NCBI GenBank assembly: GCA_047639615.1
Contig: JBLIOL010000352.1
Coordinates: 1-5,418, forward strand
Reading direction: 5' to 3'
Source of the DNA: CAYWNK01 sp047639615
Lineage (GTDB): Bacteria; Planctomycetota; UBA1135; GCA-002686595
Length of the DNA stretch: 5,418 nt
This document shows positions 1 through 5,177 of the stretch, piece after piece. Position numbers and translations under genes: made by a program. The notes under the pieces were generated by a model. That model ran no database searches, was not told the DNA's origin, and was given only the letters and a program-made list of their open reading frames with translations. The first letter of the stretch is position 1; every line of letters starts with the position of its first letter.

Positions 1-104
1 CGCATGATGGCGAGTTGCAGGTCTCCGAGTTGGTGGACGGTATTCATGGTGTGTTTGTCGCTTGTCTGCAGACTCTTCGACGCATTCGCGCTGTTGACTA
101 CTGA
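1..104 (+). CDS. C-terminal fragment of an unidentified protein
   Basis: An open frame enters from the left edge (first full codon at base 3) and ends at TGA 102-104, giving about 33 residues that finish in LRRIRAVDY. The fragment has mixed hydrophobic and charged spacing, as in a terminal helix, and no recognisable motif. Its case rests on being open to the edge, on a plausible amino-acid composition, and on small hairpins right after the stop. If real, it converges on the minus-strand gene ending at 243. Third positions are less GC-rich than in the genes to the right. Another frame is also open from the edge to about base 123, but its tryptophan- and cysteine-rich translation looks less protein-like. 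No function can be assigned. Confidence 0.4.
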   Translation, partial: HDGELQVSELVDGIHGVFVACLQTLRRIRAVDY

Positions 105-110
105 GGTAAT

Positions 111-124
111 ACTACCTTGGTAGT
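111..124. terminator. Small hairpin just after the left-edge stop codon
   Basis: ACTAC and GTAGT form a perfect 5-bp stem around a CTTG tetraloop (ACTACCTTGGTAGT), six bases after the TGA at 102-104. There is no T-run on either side, so it is not a canonical rho-independent terminator. It could be a weak 3'-end structure for the left-hand gene. Confidence 0.2.
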
Positions 125-164
125 CATAGGTGTTGCTCCGGCTGTGTAAGGGCTCGTGCATATA

Positions 165-193
165 CGTAAGTGTCTACGATGTAGTTGCTTACG
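165..193. terminator. Hairpin in the convergent intergenic gap
   Basis: CGTAAG (165-170) pairs perfectly with CTTACG (188-193). Inside, CTAC (174-177) pairs with GTAG (181-184) around a GAT loop. The two stems are joined by a symmetric 3x3 internal stretch, TGT against TTG, of which two positions could form G-U wobbles. The structure sits midway between the two converging stop codons (104 and 243) and is nearly symmetric, so it could serve either strand. Neither flank has a T-tract, which weakens a classical terminator call. A 3'-end-stabilising structure is an alternative. Confidence 0.35.
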
Positions 194-196
194 AGT

Positions 197-213
197 GGCC
201 CTGATTCAGGCCC
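197..213. terminator. GC-rich hairpin 3' of the minus-strand gene pair
   Basis: CCTG (200-203) pairs with CAGG (207-210) around ATT. One C-C mismatch outward, GG (197-198) pairs with CC (212-213). It lies about 30 bases past the stop codon at 243 for transcripts reading leftwards. No T-run follows, so support is weak. Confidence 0.2.
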
Positions 214-242
214 AGGCGCCCAACTGCGGGACGCCCTTGGAG

Positions 243-1265
243 CTACTCGGCCTGTGCATGGCGGCGCAATACGCCAGAGGCTTCCAGATCCATCCGCAGA
301 GCTTGGTCTTCGCTCTGCAGGGATAGGGAGCCGTCAATGCTGCAGGTCAGCACGTAGTCCACGTCCATGCGGCAGTCGCGGAAGTGGCCGCCGGCAAGAT
401 CCCAGAGCAGCTCGCCGGTCAGTTGAGCTTGGAACTCGAGCTTGGCCGCTACGTCGTCGCGAAGGAGACCGGCCGGAACGAGCGCCAAGAGCTGGTCGGA
501 AATGTTCAGCTCGTAGTCGAGGGCGGCCCGCATAAGGATCACCTGGCAAAGCCTGCCTTCGACCTGTTTCTCTTTCGCGCAGGTGAGCCTCAACTCTGTT
601 TGCTCGATCAGCTCATCGAAGAGCTCATCCATGTCCATCGGCGCGTAGGACTTAGCCATGGTGCGCGCGAACTTGGCCTTGGCCTGGGTCAAATCCAGAC
701 CAGGCCAGAGCACGCTGACCACGCCGGTTCCGGAGAGCTCCCAATCATCACCCGGCTCCACAGGCCCCGCCGGAAGCAGCGCGCGGAAGTCCATGTCTTC
801 TCCGCGGTGCGTGATGTCGTCTAGGTCGAGGGATTCGATGTCCGCCGTGAGCTCGTAGGCCTCGGATTTAGGATCCCAAGTGAAGGTCAGGTCGACGCCC
901 TCGAGGGTCGCATCGTGCTGGCTCCATGAGAGCAGGCCGGCACTGGTCATGCTGTAGGTCAGTGCTTCGAAGGAGCGCACCAAGTGCAGGGGCCGGCCGC
1001 CACCAACCTCGGTGTAGGTGTCTACCACGTGGATGTTGGCGGAGAGCTCCGTGGAAGCCATGGCCGTGAGCCTGTCTTGCAGCCATTCGTAATCGTCCTC
1101 CCCGTCGAGGGTGATCACTAGCTTGTCGAGCTCGAACTCGAGGGTCGTCTCGAAGCTCTTGCTCAGGCTGCTGCCTGCTGCTGGCTCAAACGCAAGCCGC
1201 TGGTCTGCCGTGACAGCCAGAAGGCCGATCAGAGCAGAACCAGCGGCTAGGGCTAGTGCCTTCAT
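243..1265 (-). CDS. Exported acidic protein, paralogue B of a tandem pair
   Basis: A 340-residue protein of unknown function. It starts with a basic residue and a hydrophobic stretch (about residues 4-20, ALALAAGSALIGLLAVTA) that looks like a Sec signal peptide, with likely cleavage near A20. There is no lipobox cysteine, so it is probably periplasmic or secreted, not a lipoprotein. It aligns along its whole length with its upstream neighbour. Shared blocks are LAFxPxAG near residue 24, LTFTWD near 126-131, GEDMDxR near 155, LWPGLD at 186-191, MDxDEL near 210, TGExLWD near 283 and GHFxxCxMD near 293-301. The C-terminus ends in an EASG...RR...AE pattern, as in the paralogue. Alternating hydrophobic and polar residues suggest a beta-rich fold. 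Cysteines are at 229, 240, 298 and 308; only 229 and 298 are shared with the paralogue. The start is 7 bases after the upstream stop codon, implying one transcript, and no ribosome binding site is visible. The family resembles planctomycete hypothetical proteins I have seen, which is recollection and not a search result. It could be a lipid- or polymer-binding envelope protein, but nothing here shows that. Confidence 0.85.
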   Translation of the reverse strand: MKALALAAGSALIGLLAVTADQRLAFEPAAGSSLSKSFETTLEFELDKLVITLDGEDDYEWLQDRLTAMASTELSANIHVVDTYTEVGGGRPLHLVRSFEALTYSMTSAGLLSWSQHDATLEGVDLTFTWDPKSEAYELTADIESLDLDDITHRGEDMDFRALLPAGPVEPGDDWELSGTGVVSVLWPGLDLTQAKAKFARTMAKSYAPMDMDELFDELIEQTELRLTCAKEKQVEGRLCQVILMRAALDYELNISDQLLALVPAGLLRDDVAAKLEFQAQLTGELLWDLAGGHFRDCRMDVDYVLTCSIDGSLSLQSEDQALRMDLEASGVLRRHAQAE

Positions 1266-1272
1266 GCGGGCG

Positions 1273-2301
1273 CTATTCGGCGATTGCCGTGCGTCGCATG
1301 GTGCCGGAGGCTTCGATCTCGGCGCTGCCGCCGATGGGCGTACCCTGCATGTCGGCCTCGCCGTCGAAGACGGCCAGGATCACGAATTCCATGTCCATGC
1401 TGCAGGTGTAGAAGTGACCCGCATCCGTATCCCAGAGGATTTCACCGGTCATTTCGGCGGCGAACTCGAGGTCGGCGTCGAGGCTCATGTCCACTTCGGC
1501 GGGCGCGTTGGCGCGGATCATTTCGAGGATGGCCTCGCCGATGCTGACCTCGTGGTCGATGTTGGCCTCGAGCTTGATCACCTGGTAGGTCTTTTCGTTC
1601 GCTTCTTTTTCGCCACCGTAGGAGCAGGTGATTTCGACTTCTTCGAACATGCCGCCGAGCAGCTCGTCCAGGTCCATGGGGATGTCGACTTCGGAGCTGG
1701 CCTTTGCCATGGCACCCTGGGCGTGGTCCCAGTCGAGGCCGGGCCAGAGGATCGGGACGATGCTCTTGCCGGAGACGCTCCAGGAGTCGCCTTCGCTGAC
1801 CGAGGCATCGGGCAGCACGTTGCGCAGATCCATGTCCTCGCCGGCGTGGCTGATGTCCTCGAGGTCGAGCTCATCGTCGTCGCAGGTAAGCGCGTAGGCG
1901 TCGGCGTCGGCGTCCCAGGTGAAGGTCAGGGCGGCGCCTTCCAGGTCGGTGTCGCTGCCGCTGTTGGACTGGCCGTCGCCACCTTCCACCTCGTAGGAGA
2001 TGGTTTCGAAGCTGCGGGTTAGGGAGACCGGCTTGCCATCTCGGACTTCGACGTACTCGTCCGTGACCGTTACGAGGGTGGAGAAGGTCATCGTGGCTTG
2101 GGACATGTCCATGCCCATCATGGCCGGGTCCATCTCTTGGCCGTTGAAGACCATGGCCAGGTCATCGAGAGCGAAGTCGAAGGTCGTCTCGAAGGTCTTG
2201 GTGAGCGTGGCACCTGCTTCGGGGGCGAAGGCGAGGTCTTGAACGAAGGGAGCGGCAACGAGGCCGAGCAGGGCGGAGCCCGCGAGGAGGGTGATTTTCA
2301 T
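1273..2301 (-). CDS. Exported acidic protein, paralogue A of a tandem pair
   Basis: A 342-residue protein of unknown function, the upstream member of the pair. A signal peptide is visible (MKITLLAGSALLGLVAAP, cleavage probably between residues 17 and 21) with no lipobox. The mature part is strongly acidic, with an Asp/Glu-rich patch at 140-149. It carries the blocks shared with the downstream paralogue: LAFAPEAG at 23-30, LTFTWD at 125-130, GEDMDLR at 154-160, LWPGLD at 185-190, MDLDEL at 209-214, TGEILWD at 285-291 and GHFYTCSMD at 295-303. Cysteines are at 140, 226 and 300. Residues 50-71 hold seven methionines, a cluster absent from the paralogue. The ATG is preceded by a pyrimidine-rich leader (CACTTTCCCCACCCACC) with no Shine-Dalgarno match. 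The gene begins 104 bases after the ATP-grasp gene ends, with a hairpin between, so it may be transcribed from its own promoter. The lower-strand reading is favoured over a long opposite-strand open frame because of the signal peptide and the paralogy. Confidence 0.88.
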   Translation of the reverse strand: MKITLLAGSALLGLVAAPFVQDLAFAPEAGATLTKTFETTFDFALDDLAMVFNGQEMDPAMMGMDMSQATMTFSTLVTVTDEYVEVRDGKPVSLTRSFETISYEVEGGDGQSNSGSDTDLEGAALTFTWDADADAYALTCDDDELDLEDISHAGEDMDLRNVLPDASVSEGDSWSVSGKSIVPILWPGLDWDHAQGAMAKASSEVDIPMDLDELLGGMFEEVEITCSYGGEKEANEKTYQVIKLEANIDHEVSIGEAILEMIRANAPAEVDMSLDADLEFAAEMTGEILWDTDAGHFYTCSMDMEFVILAVFDGEADMQGTPIGGSAEIEASGTMRRTAIAE

Positions 2302-2360
2302 GGTGGGTGGGGAAAGTGGGGCGTGGCGGGTTGGTACGGGGGAGGCTCTGCGCTATTTCG

Positions 2361-2395
2361 GCCTGAGGCAGGTGCGAAAGAACCTTTACTCAGGC
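2361..2395 (-). terminator. Hairpin between the ATP-grasp gene and the exported pair
   Basis: GCCTGAG (2361-2367) and CTCAGGC (2389-2395) form a perfect 7-bp stem. Inside it, AGGT (2370-2373) pairs with ACCT (2382-2385) around an 8-base loop, giving 11 pairs with a small 2x3 internal loop. It starts about 11 bases past the TAG stop of the minus-strand ATP-grasp gene, where a terminator for the glgA/ATP-grasp transcript would be expected. No T-run follows on the minus strand, so termination may be inefficient or factor-dependent. The remaining bases of the gap up to 2302 hold no clear promoter motif. Confidence 0.4.
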
Positions 2396-2405
2396 GCGCG
2401 CGCTC

Positions 2406-3626
2406 CTATTCAGCCCTGACCTGCACGCGCTCGCCTATATCGTCGAGAATCTCGCGCAGGCGATCGTAGTCGGGGTGTCTCAGGCGCATCCAGGCATTGG
2501 CCATGTAGCCGGCCTCGATGGGCTGTGTGGGGGTGCCGGGGGGCGGCATGTGGCTGTCGATGATCTCGTCCGCGTAGTCCTTGAGTACGCCGTCGAGGCC
2601 TTCGTAGCCGGTGATGCGGCCGTCCTGGTCGGGGCGCAGGGCGATCATTCCGGCGGCGAACTCGCGCGAGGCTTGCTTGTCGGTCTCCCCGTGCACGAGC
2701 AGTTGAGCCCATTCGCGGTACAGGTCGAGGTCATTAGCAGCACCGTATAAATCCCAGACGAGCACGCCCGGAGGGCGGCAGCCGATCTCGGAGAACTTGA
2801 GGCCCTTGGGCCCGAAGAACCACTCCATGTGGGTCGGCGAGGTGTGGATGCCGAGGGTGCTTAGCACCGTGCCGCCCATCTCGCGTACCTCGGTGTAGGA
2901 CTCGGAGGTGACGCGATTGGTGGTCACGATCTGGGGCGAGATCCAACGCGTGCGCATGGCATCGAGCACGCCCGGGTAGTAGTGCGAGATGAACTCGTGG
3001 GTGACTTCGCCGTTCACGGCGAGGGTGTCCCAGAAGCCCTCGTGGCCTTCGATGAACTCTTCGATGGCGACGGATGCGCCCTGGCCCACGTGGCAGGTGT
3101 CGAGGGCGGACTCGAGCTCGTCCATATCCTCGACGCGGTAGGTGCCGGTGGCGCCGGCGCCGTCGCGGGGCTTCAAGATCAGCGGGAAGCCGACCTTCTC
3201 GGCGAACTCGAGCGCTTCTTCGCGATCGTCGGTGCCGGTGGATTGGGCCGTGGCTACGCCGGCTTCGCGCAGGGCATCCTTCATGGCCGGCTTGTCGCGG
3301 CAGAGGTAGGCCGTGCGCGTGGTGGTGCCGGGAATCTTGCACGCTTCGCGCACGTGGGCCACGGACATGATGTGCGCTTCGACGGTAGCTTCTAGGCGGT
3401 CGACCGTCTCGCGCTCCTGCACGCGCTGAACGGCTTCGAGCAGAGCCTCTTGGTTGGTCACGGAGGAGACCTGTTCATAGCCCGAGAGCCAGCCCTTGAT
3501 CTCATCCGAGAGGGCGCGCGCGGGGGCTTCCCCGATTCCAGTGACCTTGGCGCCGACTTCCACCAGGGCACGCACGAACTCGCGCTGGTTGCGAGGGAAG
3601 GAGGGCTCGACGAAGAGGACGTGCAT
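2406..3626 (-). CDS. ATP-grasp carboxylate-amine ligase family protein
   Basis: A 406-residue ATP-grasp enzyme, predicted to activate a carboxylate as an acyl-phosphate with ATP and join it to an amine (or similar nucleophile). The substrate is unknown. Residues 1-100 look like the pre-ATP-grasp (Rossmann-like) domain (LFVEPSF... FVRAL). CRDKPAMK (109-116) supplies the usual lysine near the ATP site. The region FPLILKPRDGAGATGTYRV (147-165) holds K152 and the glycine-rich flexible loop. IEEFIEGHEG (188-197) is the nucleotide-binding acidic stretch. MEWFFGPKGLKFSEIGCRPPG (267-287) carries the two metal-binding glutamates E268 and E280 and R284. Residues after about 300 form a C-terminal domain ending in a conserved-looking PPPGTPTQPIEAGYMANAW segment. 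The chosen ATG (3624-3626) overlaps the glgA TGA by one base. A start 33 codons further upstream exists but would overlap glgA by 100 bases and add a proline/arginine-rich tail before the canonical beta strand. No signal peptide is seen, so the protein should be cytoplasmic. It is probably translationally coupled to glgA. The position after E280 has glycine where biotin-carboxylase-type enzymes have asparagine, which fits amino-acid-ligase-like branches better. Confidence 0.9.
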   Translation of the reverse strand: MHVLFVEPSFPRNQREFVRALVEVGAKVTGIGEAPARALSDEIKGWLSGYEQVSSVTNQEALLEAVQRVQERETVDRLEATVEAHIMSVAHVREACKIPGTTTRTAYLCRDKPAMKDALREAGVATAQSTGTDDREEALEFAEKVGFPLILKPRDGAGATGTYRVEDMDELESALDTCHVGQGASVAIEEFIEGHEGFWDTLAVNGEVTHEFISHYYPGVLDAMRTRWISPQIVTTNRVTSESYTEVREMGGTVLSTLGIHTSPTHMEWFFGPKGLKFSEIGCRPPGVLVWDLYGAANDLDLYREWAQLLVHGETDKQASREFAAGMIALRPDQDGRITGYEGLDGVLKDYADEIIDSHMPPPGTPTQPIEAGYMANAWMRLRHPDYDRLREILDDIGERVQVRAE

Positions 3627-5113
3627 CAGTCTTGGAGGATACGGCGGTAGAGTGTGACGTAGTGGGCGGATTGCTGCTCCCAGGAGAAGTCCTGGGCCAT
3701 GCCGTTCTGCACCAATTTGCCCCATGCCTCCGGATCCTGCCAGGTCTGGAGCGCCTGGGTCAGGGCCTGAAATAGGGCTTCGGAGGTGAATTCCTCGAAC
3801 ACGAAGCCCGTGCCGGTGCCAGCTGCGCCATTCCAGGCCTCGACCGTGTCGGCCAGGCCGCCGGTCTTGCGCACCAGGGGTACGCAGCCATAGCGCAGGC
3901 TGTACATCTGATTGAGGCCGCAGGGCTCGTAGCGCGAGGGCATCAGGAAAAGGTCCGAGCCGGCTTCGATCCAGTGCGAGAGCTCGGCGTCGTAGCCGAT
4001 CTTGACCGCCACCTTGTCGGGGTAGGTCTCTTGTAGCCAGTTGAAGTAGTCCTCGTGGTTTTGCTCGCCACTGCCGAGCACCACCAATCGGAAGTCGTCC
4101 TGGCGCAGCAGTACAGGCAGCAGGTCGGGCAGCAATTCGAAACCCTTCTGACCCGTCATGCGCGAGACAATGCCGGCCACCATGGGACCGCGACCCTCGG
4201 GTACGGGCAGGCCCATGCGCTCAAGTAGGGAGGCCTTCATGCGTGCCTTGCCGCTGAGGTCCTGCGCCGAATAGGGGTGCGGTAGGAGCGGGTTCTTGCT
4301 GGGGCTCCATTCGTCTACATCGATGCCGTTGACGATGCCTTCGAGATGATCGTCGCGCGCTTGCAGCAGGTCTTGCAGGCCCATGCCGTATTCCTTGCCT
4401 TGGATCTCCCGCGCGTAGGTGCGCGAGACCGTCGAGAGCCAGCTCGCATGCAAGAGGCCCATCTCGAGGAAGCTCACATAGCCCTCTTCCAGGTGCTCCT
4501 GATGGAAGAGTTCGCGCGCCTCCTCTAGACCGAGCTGTTCGATGACGCTCGCGGGGAAGGTGCCCTGGTAGCCGATGTTGTGAATCGACAGCAGGCTGCG
4601 CGTGCCAGCGAAGAGCTTGTCCCAGCCGTACCACTTCTTGAGGTAGAGGGGGATCAGGCCCGTGTGCCAGTCGTTGCAGTGCACGATGTCCGGCGCCCAG
4701 GCCGTGTGCTGGCAGACCTCGATCACGGCCCTTGAGAGGGTCGCCCAGCGCACGGGCTCATCGGCTTCGTCCGTATAGAAGGAGTCGCGGTGGTAGAGCT
4801 CGGGGCAATCGATGAACTCCACCTGCAGGGCGCCTTCGCCATCCTCCCTGGCGGAGTTAGGCAGGGGCGCCGTGCGTACGCTATAGCGTACTTTGCCGCC
4901 GGGGAACTCCAGCTCGAGATCCTGCAGTCCCTCCACCGGCGTGAAGCTGAACCCCGTTCCGCTCATGCGCCCGTACAGCGGTAGGAACACGCGTACGTCA
5001 TGCCCTTGCCTATGCAGCGCGCGGGCCAAAGCCGAAACCACATCGGCCAGCCCACCCGTCTTCGCAAAGGGCGTGGCCTCCGAGGCCACCAGGGCAATCT
5101 TGAGGGGGGTCAT
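3626..5113 (-). CDS. glgA: Glycogen synthase (GT5, ADP-glucose type)
   Basis: A 495-residue glycogen/starch synthase, close to the usual 470-500. It transfers glucose from ADP-glucose (some bacterial members use UDP-glucose) to the non-reducing end of alpha-1,4-glucan in the cytoplasm. The GT-B fold is complete. The N-terminal KTGGLADV motif starts at K18, the sugar-nucleotide lysine. HCNDWHTG is at 145-152, SIHNIGYQG at 176-184 and VNGIDVDEWSP at 261-271. The C-terminal domain has GIVSRMTGQKG at 314-324 with the catalytic-site R318 and K323. PSRYEPCGLNQ at 392-402 contains the conserved glutamate E396, and RKTGGLADTV is at 415-424. All expected catalytic residues are present, so the enzyme should be active. 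No glgB, glgC or glgP gene is in the window. The ATG at 5111-5113 directly follows the K-I-A-L-V-A-S-E beta-strand pattern expected at a GlgA N-terminus, and no ribosome binding site is seen. An 8-bp inverted repeat covers the start codon. The stop overlaps the next gene's ATG, so both are likely made from one mRNA. Confidence 0.97.
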   Translation of the reverse strand: MTPLKIALVASEATPFAKTGGLADVVSALARALHRQGHDVRVFLPLYGRMSGTGFSFTPVEGLQDLELEFPGGKVRYSVRTAPLPNSAREDGEGALQVEFIDCPELYHRDSFYTDEADEPVRWATLSRAVIEVCQHTAWAPDIVHCNDWHTGLIPLYLKKWYGWDKLFAGTRSLLSIHNIGYQGTFPASVIEQLGLEEARELFHQEHLEEGYVSFLEMGLLHASWLSTVSRTYAREIQGKEYGMGLQDLLQARDDHLEGIVNGIDVDEWSPSKNPLLPHPYSAQDLSGKARMKASLLERMGLPVPEGRGPMVAGIVSRMTGQKGFELLPDLLPVLLRQDDFRLVVLGSGEQNHEDYFNWLQETYPDKVAVKIGYDAELSHWIEAGSDLFLMPSRYEPCGLNQMYSLRYGCVPLVRKTGGLADTVEAWNGAAGTGTGFVFEEFTSEALFQALTQALQTWQDPEAWGKLVQNGMAQDFSWEQQSAHYVTLYRRILQD

Positions 5114-5143
5114 AGCTGTCAGAGTCTATCCAGGTACAGCTAT
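5112..5143. promoter_or_regulatory. Inverted repeat over the glgA start, candidate operator or mRNA hairpin
   Basis: ATAGCTGT (5112-5119) and ACAGCTAT (5136-5143) are a perfect 8-bp inverted repeat with 16 bases between. It lies in the 64-base region separating two divergent genes, and its left arm includes two bases of the glgA start codon. As DNA, the arms are about 24 bp centre to centre, a spacing compatible with a dimeric regulator binding two turns apart. As RNA, if glgA is transcribed from upstream of 5143, the arms would pair and hide the AUG. A partly overlapping direct repeat, CTATCCAGG (5126-5134) and CTATCCCAGG (5140-5149), is also present. No known regulator can be named. Confidence 0.35.
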
Positions 5144-5177
5144 CCCAGGGCGGGGCGGCCCGACTATCATTCGGGGT
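5114..5177. promoter_or_regulatory. Divergent promoter region between glgA and the right-hand gene
   Basis: Only 64 bases separate the start codons of two head-to-head genes, so both promoters must lie here or inside the genes. On the plus strand, TATCAT (5165-5170) resembles a -10 box and sits so close to the ATG at 5178 that transcription would begin at or beside the start codon, giving a leaderless mRNA. No good -35 match lies 16-18 bases upstream. On the minus strand, TAGACT (5129-5124) is a weaker -10-like match with the same close spacing to the glgA start. CCCGA (5159-5163) and TCGGG (5171-5175) form a 5-bp stem with the TATCAT in its loop region. Confidence 0.4.

Noticed and set aside
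384..824. 146-residue plus-strand open frame
   Set aside because: It lies fully inside the downstream exported-protein gene on the other strand, with no ribosome binding site, no motif and no reason to be expressed.
1111..2022. 303-residue open frame on the plus strand opposite the two exported-protein genes
   Set aside because: It spans the junction of two well-supported minus-strand genes and is rich in Gly, Val, Asp and His repeats typical of the complement of GC-biased codons. It has no domain, and the opposite strand has signal peptides and paralogy.
2734..3342. 202-residue minus-strand open frame in another phase of the ATP-grasp gene
   Set aside because: The translation is dominated by Arg, His and Pro, a typical out-of-phase shadow of GC-rich coding sequence.
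3627..3725. N-terminal extension of 33 residues for the ATP-grasp protein
   Set aside because: It would overlap the end of glgA by 100 bases and adds an Arg/Pro-rich tail. The protein begins naturally at the MHVLFVEPSF strand, at the TGATG junction, and matches the N-terminal pattern of the divergent relative.
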